A DNA stretch of 64,000 nucleotides from Nephrocerus scutellatus (taxonomy: Eukaryota; Arthropoda; Insecta; Diptera; Pipunculidae), in assembly GCA_947095585.1 (NCBI GenBank), contig OX352761.1:85427919-85491918 (forward strand), given 5' to 3'. The notes beneath the pieces are model-generated. The model did not search any database, was not told the DNA's origin, and was given only the letters and a program-made list of their open reading frames with translations. Each line of letters starts with the position of its first letter. Position 1 is the stretch's first letter. Below are positions 36,001 to 48,000 of this stretch, piece after piece. The position numbers were made by a program, and so were the translations under genes.

Positions 36001-39000
36001 CAGCACATGATGGCGCCATGTGGCAATGTCTCAGAAAATTCATGCAGAGATTCTTAACGAAGTCTAAGCGGCTTGTTGGTGTCAATTGTGAGAATTTCTG
36101 ACGTTAAAACAATTTGTGGTTGTCACTGGAGGATAGCGGACAACGCGGTCTTCCTGATGCAATTGACATAATTAAACTCGAAAAAAGTTTGTTTTAATGG
36201 TCTTCTATCATTCGACCTTTGTTTCCCAATGCCTTCAGCGATTGAAAGCGAATTATTAGGAAGTCTGACAGAACGGGCAATGCTCTGGGTCTCTTCAATG
36301 ACTGTTAGTACAATAAGCGTGTGTTGCGATCTAGTTTCGTGATAAGTAAATGGACCAGCAATGGATCACAGTGCAAGATGCTTACACCGAGATTGTTTAG
36401 TCCATGTAGACATTCCTGAGTGGTGTCATGAATTGCCTTTATGCCTGAAGCGGATTCTGATGAAATTAGTAATTGCTGTAATAGTCGATTTAAGATAGCT
36501 GTAGTCAGAAGCCTCAAATTGTCATATAGTTCTTGCAGAAACTTCCATGCGGACGAATATTTTTGATTGGATACAGCAAAATGTCGTTGTATAAGTTTTT
36601 CTGCTTCTCCCGATAGATAAGTCTTCAGATACCACATCTTTTTGCACTCTGTCCTTGGTCGTTTGTTCACAATTTGGGTGAATAAGTCGTGGAATTATTT
36701 CTATTTGAGATAGTTTCCATCGAATTTAGGTAGTACAATTTGAGGTAAATTCAACGAGTGCTTTGTTTGGTATTGTGTATGGTTGTGTTTGTTGCGGTTC
36801 ATCACAGTGCACATCTTACTAGTGTTTCTTGGATGATCATTTCCATTTTAATGTCGTGGCCATCCGTTTGTGGGTCGTCAGTCAGATTTTGACTTAAAGG
36901 CGTTTATTTTGTAACGAAAAGTTTATGATGGTCTCTCTTTTCAGCTTCTAAAACTGCTTCCGAGTACGCTGCAGCCCCAGTTTGTTGCCGTTTTTTTCTT
37001 ATAATGTATACACGTTAAAGGGGTTTGCACCCTTATAATGCTTAGTACAGCGTGGGCGTTAGGAAATAAGGGAGAGGAAAGGATGAGATGTTTATGCACG
37101 CGTGTCTTAAACGACTGCAGATCATACAAAAACGGAAACACAGAATCAGGCAATTCATTCCACATAACTATCGTACGGCTAAAGAAGGAATCTCTGAATT
37201 GGTTAGTACGTCCAAAAATAGCCTTAATGGTGGACCCGTGAGCTCGAGTTGAGGCACGGGTATTACGGATGGGTTGGAGAATGGGCGGGATGCATCTGGA
37301 TATTTCTTTTGAACACCGCTTGTGGAAAAAGCGATAAAACAGTGACAGGCAGGAATCATTCCTACGATGTTCAAGCGATTCGATTGTTTGATTCTGTCTA
37401 GTAGATGTAATGTGGTCGTGGGGGCACCTGCCCAGACAATACAGTTGTATTCAATTTTATGGCGAATATACGCCTTGTAAATAGTAGCCAGATCTGAAGG
37501 AGTGAAGTACATCTTGCACCGTTTTAAGCATCTCGCAGCATTTTTGGCGATAGCAAATATGTGGTCATTCCAACGAAGCTTGTTGTTGACGCACATACCG
37601 AGAATTGAGAGTTTTTCAGTTTATTTGATGCAAGATCCATTCATGGATAAAGGTTGGGGGGGTTTAAGTTACGCTTAGACGACAGAAGACAGCATTGGGT
37701 TTTAGAAGCGTTAAATTCAACTCTATTAAGTATTGCCCACCTTGTTATGCTGTCAAGGTCAGAATTTAACGTGCATAACATACGTTGTTGTTCAAGTTCC
37801 ACTTGTGAAGAAGAGGGGCGTGCAGAAAGCGAGAAGTCATATGAAAAGCTAAGATTACTGTCGTCAGCAAAGGAATGGATTGGATTAGAGGTGGTAGATA
37901 GGAGATCATTAATGAAAATCAGAAAGAGTGTCGGGGATAAAACAGAGCTGGTCACTAAGGATTTCACGAGATTCAAGGTATTGCATAAGCTTACGATTGA
38001 TCAGGGTTTCCATGACCTTGGAGAGGCTGGATAAAGGCTGTTTTCCATTTCCTTCGAATCCAGAAGAATAAGAGAAATGGAAAAGTCTGCCAACGTTGAA
38101 AAACACCTCTTCAAAACTATAGCGGGATTGCCATCAGGCCCAGCAGATTTATGAATGTTGAGATCATTTAATACTCTAGCCACTTGACGAGTACGAAATC
38201 CGTCTGATCATTAGTATGACTTCGTTTTATGTATGCTATTGCGCAGAGGCGTTATATTGTAATTTAGCTTCTGATAAAGCTTTGTTTGATGTCTCTGGTG
38301 TAATATCATCAACTGACACTGGTACATGAACCAGTATCACCAATTAGACTTGCAACGAATTTGCTAAACTATGATCGGAACGATCACTTGAGCGAAGTCA
38401 AAACAACGTCGGTTTAAACTAAGACTTGTCAATAAATCTTGATATACTAAAAATTCTTATAATAAAATATGCATGGTAATAATAAAATATGCAGGCAGTG
38501 CTAGAAAAGCCCAGACAGCTCGAGCGAGACAGCTAAATTAAGATTTTGTAAACAGAGCAAGATATGAATGCACACGTCAGCGGTGTGTGAAAAAATCATA
38601 AAAATATGATAAGAAAATGACTTCGAGGACTTTTAAAGTCAGTCGATGATTTCGGTATCGCTTCTTCCTCGGCGGTATGTGGCGTGACCCGTTATCGGCT
38701 CCACTTTTCTTGTTTGTGTTGTAACGGAGTTTCCCAGCCGGGGTAGAACTCAGTGTGACCAGGGTTCAATAAAGGGGGGGTCGTTACAATAAAATTTATG
38801 GTTTTTGGGTTTGTGGAAAATCAAGCGAATTTCTTTATTATTTCAAAAAAATTGTTATTGTTTGGTTTCATCATTGGATTTACAGTCGTTAAAGAAAATT
38901 GCAAAAAAAAATTGTAAAGTAAAGTACAAAAAAACTGAAAGAAAATCTATGGGTTAGCGATGGGTTTAAGTACGAAGTACTTGTACCCCTTGGCTCCTAG

Positions 39001-42000
39001 AATTGGGAGAGAACGGGTTAATCGTAGTGGCAAGGTAGCACTCTTGAACCACTGTAGCTGAAAGAAAGATTATGGGTTAATCGTAGTGGCAAGGTAGCAC
39101 TCTTGAACCACTGTAGCTGAAAGAAAGATTATGGGTTAATCGTAGTGGCAAGGTAGCACTCTTGAACCACTGTAGCTGAAAGAAAGATTATGGGTTAATC
39201 GTAGTGGCAAGGTAGCACTCTTGAACCACTGTAGCTGAAAGAAAGATTATGGGTTAATCGTAGTGGCAAGGTAGCACTCTTGAACCACTGTAGCTGAAAG
39301 AAGTTTATGGGTTAATCGTAGTGGCAAGGTAGCACTCTTGAACCACTGTAGCTGAAAGAAAGATTATGGGTTAATCGTAGTGGCAAGGTAGCACTCTTGA
39401 ACCACTGTAGCTGAAAGAAGTTTAGTCGAGGATTTGAGATTTCGGCAGGATGTAGTTCAACAATAATAGTAAGGTAGTACTCTTAAACTATTTGTTGTGA
39501 ACTGTGGGAGGAATAGCAAGGTAGTACTCTTGAACTATTAGGTGTGGACAGTGGAAGGAACTCAGGAAGAATAGACCTTTTGCTTGAGCTGCGTGCTCCT
39601 TTTATACTGTTTCCCTGCGGTTGGTTTTCCGTTGGCTTCTTGTTTTTATCGTGTTCGTTGTTGTTGTGCTGGATTTCCATAAATTCAGACGCATGTATGC
39701 GCCTTTGACATATACATGTTCTTCGTTGGATGTTTCCTTTGAAGAACAACATGTATGGTATACATGTTTCTGGCCTTGCAACGTGTGTGTGTACGCATAA
39801 ATTCTTCATCGCTCAGTTGCGATTATGTATGTGTTGTCTGCCTTACGCCGTGTGTGTGTGTGTATGCATAAGCTCAGTTTCGAACACGCATGTTGTTGTC
39901 TGCATTCGTGGGCGAGCCCACTTGGTAGTTTTTTTGTCTGAGCGGTGCTCAGGTCATTGACACCGCCAGCCGTTAAATCGTATTTTGACTCTGTCTGCTA
40001 TGCGTGGGAGTACGTCTGCACCTACTGCCTGAGCGCGAGGGGGACAGACGTTTTCTCCGGCGAATTCGCTGCTGTGTGCCGTAGTGATCTACTGATGTGA
40101 TAAAAGACCATGCGTTGTGCATCTGCGTGGTGGTGGTTTTGCTAAATGCGCGATGATCTGTTATTCGCCTATTGCTCGTAATAGGAAAAGAAAAAGAGGG
40201 GAAAACGAAATATTGGCCGTTTCGTCGACAATTGAGTGACTTTTGAGTTACTTTGTAGAGAGTGCAAGAGTTACCAACCTATGAATGATTGTTAAAAACT
40301 ACATTTTGAGTTTTTATTTCTTTAATTTTATGTCTATGACAAAAGGCTTGGAAGTTATTTCCAGACATGTTGTGTGGGAGAAATTCTAATGTGAAGAATT
40401 TTGTTCCTCACACTCCCCCGTTGCTTCGGCGGACAAGTACTTACCCTTCCCAAAAGTTAGTACTTGGAAACGGACGCTCTGTTGGAGGTGCACGAAACCT
40501 GGTTTTGATTGTCATACGGCTCCTTGTCGTTTTGAGTCTTCTGGGGACTGCGTTAGTTAATGTCGGCGGTAGGTGTTGTGAGGTTCCAGACGACTGCGGC
40601 GACTGGGATGGCTGTGGCTTCTGCGATGAATATTGTATCATTAGCGATGTTTGCGGCGATTTTGAACGCTTTTGATTAAGTTTCTGGCAACAGTGATAAT
40701 TCCTAAGGGCTGCTTTGGTTCCTGAGGGCTGGTTTTCTGGCTGTGACGACTGGGACGGCTGTGGCGAATGTAACTGCTGTGGCGGCTGTGACCGCTGTGG
40801 CGACTGTGACTGCTGTGGCGAATGTGACAGGTGTGGCGACTGTGACTGCTGTGGCGACTGTGACTGCTGTGGCGACTGTGAAGGCTGTGGCTTCTGTGAT
40901 GAATATGATGTCTGTAGCGACGTTTGCGGCGACTTCGACAGCTTTTGATCAAGTTGATGTTCCTGGCGACGGTGATGATTCCTACAAGCTGCTTTGGTTT
41001 TTGACGATGGGTTTTCTGGCTGCTGGTGGTTTAGAGTGACGGAAGTACTCGTCAACCATGACGATTGTTGAGCTTTTGTGGGCGACTTCTGGTAATGCTG
41101 ATTGCTAAGGCGTCTGTGACAATCTTTGGCGAGAGTCCTGACTGCAGTATGTCCAAACGGATGTGGGAATCCTTCAACACTATAGTGTCTCTCGTCAATT
41201 CTTGGACTGCGCTGTGTTGGACGGAGGTAACTTTCGTCCACTCTTGTCCTTGTTGTTACCTTAGGCTGCGACGACTTTTGATGCCGTCTTCTTCTGGACG
41301 GTGTGACTAACACGAAGTCTGACTTCAGCGGCTGTTGGGTCTTTGGCAATTGTGGTTGTTTAACTTCTCGGAATGTGTTGCATGTCAGACGTTTAACCGG
41401 ACCTGCTGATAAAGTTTGAAGTGTTAAGTACTCACCTCCGAGACTAAAAGTGGCTCTGGTTCTTGTAAGGAAGTCCATTCCTAGTGTAAGGTTATCAGCG
41501 GCGTTCGGCAACACTAGCAGGCGCAGTGAACATAAGGATTCCCCAAACCGAATGTTGACGCTTAACTCCTGACGGACAGTTGTCTTAATTCCGTTAGCCA
41601 TTTGGATTGGGATCTGCACGGGGGTGGCGTTGTCCAAATTTCGAAACTTTTCAGCCAAAGCTTCGCTGATGAAACTGCGGGATGCGCCAGTGTCAATAGT
41701 TGCCTGAACGGGTTCGTGGTTGATGATGATGCGGGCGAGAATTCTGTGTTTATCCTGGATCAGGGCTGATTTCTCGCCAGACAGGGGCAAATGACGATGC
41801 TCAGCGTGTGAGTTACGTTGACGGCAGCAGTCAATTGTCCTGATTCCCTGTTGGCCACAGTCCCAGCAAAAAATCACTCGAGGGTTAGTGCATTCTTTTT
41901 GAAAGTGGCCTTCATGTCGGCACCATCGACAAGTCATTCGAGGATTGTATGGTCCTTCTTCAGGCTGACTCACCATACAATGCCTCTCCTGTGGACTTCT

Positions 42001-45000
42001 TCGAGGTGTCGTCGTTGCGCTCTCCTGGTTTGCCTGGATACCTTCGTAGTCCTCTGCTAGACCAATGAGCTCGCGGAGATTTCCGAAGTCTTTTCTTCGG
42101 ATATATAACTGATATTCCTGGCGGCAGTTCCGGAAGATCCTTTCCACCTGTTCTTCTTCGGGGTAATTTGCGTGCCTCATCATATTCTGCATCACAATTA
42201 CGAAGTCTTTGAATTGTTCCTGCTGTTTCTGTCGTCTTTGGCGAATCTCATCGTCCAGACGTTCCCAGTACCTTGTGGGCAAGAAGAATTGCAGGAAGTC
42301 TGCTTTAAAGCTGTTCCAGTCCTGCCACTTCAGGTTATTATTGCGGAACCACAGTAGGGCTCGGTCGCGAAGTAACTCGGGCATAGTCCTTGGAAGGAGG
42401 TCTTTGTTTAACGAGTAGGCGTCAGCGAGCTCTTCCAGCCTCTCGATAAATAAAAGAGGTTCCTTGCCACCGTCGTACCGCACTGACCACTTTCGTACCT
42501 GGTCGATAAACATGGGATATGATGTCCCTGGTGTTTCTGATGGAGTTCGAGTGGCTGTTGCCTCTCGTAGGGCTGGGGACGCTGTCCTGCTTATAGCCCC
42601 CTTTGGTTCATCGTGGTCCACTGGATCCGGAGGGTTCAGGGATATATGGGGCCGCGGTGATTGGCTACGAGTGTGTATTCGTTCTAATTCGGTGAGACGC
42701 GTTTCGTCCTCCGACGTAACGTCTCTCCCGGTGATGTAATTGGAGAAACGTTTCCTCAATTCATCGAGTGCACCATTACTGTCCAGTCTGAACTCACTCA
42801 AATAGGTCTTCAGCTCGTCCTTCGACAGGTTGTACACCCAGCTCGTCCTGACCATCTTGTCTTCGTGCTGGTATTACTGGGTTGTTGGCTTAGTTTTTTT
42901 TTTGTTTTTTTAAAATTCCAGGGTCCCTGCTCGGGCGCCAATTGTAACGGAGTTTCCCAGCCGGGGTAGAACTCAGTGTGACCAGGGTTCAATAAAGGGG
43001 GGGTCGTTACAATAAAATTTATGGTTTTTGGGTTTGTGGAAAATCAAGCGAATTTCTTTATTATTTCAAAAAAATTGTTATTGTTTGGTTTCATCATTGG
43101 ATTTACAGTCGTTAAAGAAAATTGCAAAAAAAAATTGTAAAGTAAAGTACAAAAAAACTGAAAGAAAATCTATGGGTTAGCGATGGGTTTAAGTACGAAG
43201 TACTTGTACCCCTTGGCTCCTAGAATTGGGAGAGAACGGGTTAATCGTAGTGGCAAGGTAGCACTCTTGAACCACTGTAGCTGAAAGAAAGATTATGGGT
43301 TAATCGTAGTGGCAAGGTAGCACTCTTGAACCACTGTAGCTGAAAGAAAGATTATGGGTTAATCGTAGTGGCAAGGTAGCACTCTTGAACCACTGTAGCT
43401 GAAAGAAAGATTATGGGTTAATCGTAGTGGCAAGGTAGCACTCTTGAACCACTGTAGCTGAAAGAAAGATTATGGGTTAATCGTAGTGGCAAGGTAGCAC
43501 TCTTGAACCACTGTAGCTGAAAGAAGTTTATGGGTTAATCGTAGTGGCAAGGTAGCACTCTTGAACCACTGTAGCTGAAAGAAAGATTATGGGTTAATCG
43601 TAGTGGCAAGGTAGCACTCTTGAACCACTGTAGCTGAAAGAAGTTTAGTCGAGGATTTGAGATTTCGGCAGGATGTAGTTCAACAATAATAGTAAGGTAG
43701 TACTCTTAAACTATTTGTTGTGAACTGTGGGAGGAATAGCAAGGTAGTACTCTTGAACTATTAGGTGTGGACAGTGGAAGGAACTCAGGAAGAATAGACC
43801 TTTTGCTTGAGCTGCGTGCTCCTTTTATACTGTTTCCCTGCGGTTGGTTTTCCGTTGGCTTCTTGTTTTTATCGTGTTCGTTGTTGTTGTGCTGGATTTC
43901 CATAAATTCAGACGCATGTATGCGCCTTTGACATATACATGTTCTTCGTTGGATGTTTCCTTTGAAGAACAACATGTATGGTATACATGTTTCTGGCCTT
44001 GCAACGTGTGTGTGTACGCATAAATTCTTCATCGCTCAGTTGCGATTATGTATGTGTTGTCTGCCTTACGCCGTGTGTGTGTGTGTATGCATAAGCTCAG
44101 TTTCGAACACGCATGTTGTTGTCTGCATTCGTGGGCGAGCCCACTTGGTAGTTTTTTTGTCTGAGCGGTGCTCAGGTCATTGACACCGCCAGCCGTTAAA
44201 TCGTATTTTGACTCTGTCTGCTATGCGTGGGAGTACGTCTGCACCTACTGCCTGAGCGCGAGGGGGACAGACGTTTTCTCCGGCGAATTCGCTGCTGTGT
44301 GCCGTAGTGATCTACTGATGTGATAAAAGACCATGCGTTGTGCATCTGCGTGGTGGTGGTTTTGCTAAATGCGCGATGATCTGTTATTCGCCTATTGCTC
44401 GTAATAGGAAAAGAAAAAGAGGGGAAAACGAAATATTGGCCGTTTCGTCGACAATTGAGTGACTTTTGAGTTACTTTGTAGAGAGTGCAAGAGTTACCAA
44501 CCTATGAATGATTGTTAAAAACTACATTTTGAGTTTTTATTTCTTTAATTTTATGTCTATGACAAAAGGCTTGGAAGTTATTTCCAGACATGTTGTGTGG
44601 GAGAAATTCTAATGTGAAGAATTTTGTTCCTCACAGTGTTACTGGTCCCTGGCTTTGGGGCCTTGGGATCCATCACCACCTTGCTTCTAGCGGCAGAAAC
44701 TCAAATTTTACGGTTAGAACCGCTTGCCACGCTTGTTTCCAGCATTTGGTTAGCAATGATCTCGTTTTGTTTCGGAATTTGGTAAGTGCCGTTCTCGGGC
44801 TATTTATGGGCCCCAAGCCAGGTTGTTCCTCGGCTGACACCATGATCCGGCCCATTTGCTGTCAATAAGCGAGACTCGCCCCGCAACTGGTTTGCTTAAA
44901 ATCACCTCTAATCGCAGCTTAAGGTGTGCCCAGACGCAACACACAGTTGTGATGCCTAGATTGCTGTTATGTCTGCTATATATTTATATAGGGTATCTGC

Positions 45001-48000
45001 TAGCTGCTGTGCTGCTTGAGCTCTATACAGTGAGCGTGCTTTCACTGAGAAAATTCTCAAATCGCTTACCCGTTTTTGTAGCTGTTTTTAAATTCTCTAT
45101 ATTAACTTCGCGTGCACGTGGCTGGCTGGGTGGCTGGCTGGTCAGATTTTCTGATAAATTTTTAACCCACTTCCCAAAGGCACATTTTATTGAAATTTTG
45201 CACACATGTATATTTCCGGTGACAATACTTTTTATGAAAATTTTAGAGCCCTCGGACCTCGGGGTGGGGGGCTCCCATACAAATATTTTACAAAATTTAC
45301 CCGATTTTTTTAAAATTTTATACAAATGTTTATCTGCGATGGAAAACACTTTTTGTAAAAATTTTGGGGACCGCAGGCCCGGGTTCGTGGGGCCCCATAA
45401 AATTTTTTTAAAAAATTAACCCGATTTTCTTTAAATTTAATACACATGTGTATCTCCGATGGAAAACACTTTTTGTAAAAATTTTGGAGACCCCGGTCCT
45501 CGGTCCTACCTAAAAAAAAAATATCAATTATCTCTGATTCATTAAAAAGCAATACGAAAAAACGAACACGAAAAAACTAAAACGACGTCAAAATACTTTC
45601 ATCAATGAATCATGATCAGGGGAAACTACAAAAAATCTTGACCAAGAAAATATTACAAATTTTAAAAATAATGTAGATAATATTGATAAACAATTTTGTA
45701 AATATATATTTTATATTCAATAAACAGCTTATGAGCACTTCAACCTTCATCTTCATCCTTCAGGAAGTTGTTAACGGCTAATTTGAAGGCCTGCAGATTA
45801 TGTGAATCGGGAAACACGCGATCGACGAATTGATTCAATATCGAAGAAACTCTCGTAAAACAGGAGGATTTAAAGTGTTGGGTTCTACATGAAAAAAGTT
45901 TTAAGGCAAATCTATGTTGATTGGACCTTAAACGAGTGTTTACGTTACTGACAAAAGGACCTGGAACTAGAGAACGGGTTTCTAAAGAACATCTAGATCA
46001 GTGTTTCCGAGGCTTTTAGGGGCGAGGTTGTTACTCTCGTACCAACCTTTCTCCGAAGGTATTAGCCCGATCACTCAGCTTCTTTTTTTTGGGGAAAATT
46101 AACGGCGACCATCACTTGGAGTCAGAATAGATACGGCACGTTTATAAATGTTATTCTGCTGATGGCTGACTTCATTTTTTAAAAATATTTGGCACTGTGG
46201 GCGCCGTGGCTCAGTGGATAAGAGCATGGACTTCTGAGCAGGGGGTTCGTGGTTCGAATCCCAGTAACACCAAAAGTATTTTCACGTTGTGGTAGATAGG
46301 AGATCATTAATGAAAATCAGAAAGAGTGTCGGGGATAAAACAGAGCTGGTCACTAAGGATTTCACGAGATTCAAGGTATTGCATAAGCTTACGATTGATC
46401 AGGGTTTCCATGACCTTGGAGAGGCTGGATAAAGGCTGTTTTCCATTTCCTTCGAATCCAGAAGAATAAGAGAAATGGAAAAGTCTGCCAACGTTGAAAA
46501 ACACCTCTTCAAAACTATAGCGGGATTGCCATCAGGCCCAGCAGATTTATGAATGTTGAGATCATTTAATACTCTAGCCACTTAACGAGTACGAAATCCG
46601 TCTGATCATTAGTATGACTTCGTTTTATGTATGCTATTGCGCAGAGGCGTTATATTGTAATTTAGCTTCTGATAAAGCTTTGTTTGATGTCTCTGGTGTA
46701 ATATCATCAACTGACACTGGTACATGAACCAGTATCACCAATTAGACTTGCAACGAATTTGCTAAACTATGATCGGAACGATCACTTGAGCGAAGAAATA
46801 TGCATGGTAATAATAAAATATGCAGGCAGTGCTAGAAAAGCCCAGACAGCTCGAGCGAGACAGCTAAATTAAGATTTTGTAAACAGAGCAAGATATGAAT
46901 GCACACGTCAGCGGTGTGTGAAAAAATCATAAAAATATGATAAGAAAATGACTTCGAGGACTTTTAAAGTCAGTCGATGATTTCGGTATCGCTTCTTCCT
47001 CGGCGGTATGTGGCGTGACCCGTTATCGGCTCCACTTTTCTTGTTTGTGTTACTGGTCCCTGGCTTTGGGGCCTTGGGATCCATCACCACCTTGCTTCTA
47101 GCGGCAGAAACTCCAATTTTACGGTTAGAACCGCTTGCCACGCTTGTTTCCAGCATTTGGTTAGCAATGATCTCGTTTTGTTTCGGAATTTGGTAAGTGC
47201 CGTTCTCGGGCTATTTATGGGCCCCAAGCCAGGTTGTTCCTCGGCTGACACCATGATCCGGCCCATTTGCTGTCAATAAGCGAGACTCGCCCCGCAACTG
47301 GTTTGCTTAAAATCACCTCTAATCGCAGCTTAAGGTGTGCCCAGACGCAACACACAGTTGTGATGCCTAGATTGCTGTTATGTCTGCTATATATTTATAT
47401 AGGGTATCTGCTAGCTGCTGTGCTGCTTGAGCTCTATACAGTGAGCGTGCTTTCACTGAGAAAATTCTCAAATCGCTTACCCGTTTTTGTAGCTGTTTTT
47501 AAATTCTCTATATTAACTTCGCGTGCACGTGGCTGGCTGGGTGGCTGGCTGGTCAGATTTTCTGATAAATTTTTAACCCACTTCCCAAAGGCACATTTTA
47601 TTGAAATTTTGCACACATGTATATTTCCGGTGACAATACTTTTTATGAAAATTTTAGAGCCCTCGGACCTCGGGGTGGGGGGCTCCCATACAAATATTTT
47701 ACAAAATTTACCCGATTTTTTTAAAATTTTATACAAATGTTTATCTGCGATGGAAAACACTTTTTGTAAAAATTTTGGGGACCGCAGGCCCGGGTTCGTG
47801 GGGCCCCATAAAATTTTTTTAAAAAATTAACCCGATTTTCTTTAAATTTAATACACATGTGTATCTCCGATGGAAAACACTTTTTGTAAAAATTTTGGAG
47901 ACCCCGGTCCTCGGTCCTACCTAAAAAAAAAATATCAATTATCTCTGATTCATTAAAAAGCAATACGAAAAAACGAACACGAAAAAACTAAAACGACGTC

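Larger units (their letters stand above)
38720..44635 (-). mobile_element. Non-autonomous LTR retrotransposon encoding only Gag and protease
   Basis: 5916 bp with 1693-bp LTRs of equal length (38720-40412 and 42943-44635). Their translated segments are identical. The 4-base target duplication is GTGT (38716-38719 and 44636-44639). The LTRs begin TG and end CA, with a tRNA-Lys primer site and a purine tract in place. The 2.5-kb interior carries a single intact ORF (40441-42855). No reverse transcriptase, RNase H or integrase motif exists, and the 28 bases between ORF stop and 3' LTR leave no room for one. It would need enzymes from another element to move. The intact ORF and matching LTRs indicate recent activity. 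Confidence 0.93.
42943..44635 (-). repeat. 5' LTR of the Gag-protease element
   Basis: 1693 bp, apparently identical to the 3' LTR. Its CA end is followed by two bases and the primer site. Confidence 0.92.
37891..46288. repeat. 2.4-kb tandem duplication in Rat1 intron 6, left copy (with LTR insertion)
   Basis: Matches 46289-48701 closely. The left copy contains the 5.9-kb Gag-protease LTR element (38720-44635) and about 70 bases (38398-38467) missing from the right copy. The joint at 46288/46289 fuses CACGTT to GGTAGATAGG. Confidence 0.9.

Noticed and set aside
39001..39425. CRISPR-like regular repeats
   Set aside because: Units are 59 bp in direct contact without unique spacers, lie in LTRs, and the host is an animal.
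40715..41039. Plus-strand Cys/Gly/Asp-rich and Thr/Ala/Val repeat frames
   Set aside because: Antisense to the Ser-Gln-Pro repeat of the Gag-protease ORF; the composition comes from the DNA tandem repeat.
46199..46272. Functional tRNA gene
   Set aside because: Promoter boxes and D arm are good, but acceptor, anticodon and T stems do not pair, so it is listed as tRNA-like only.
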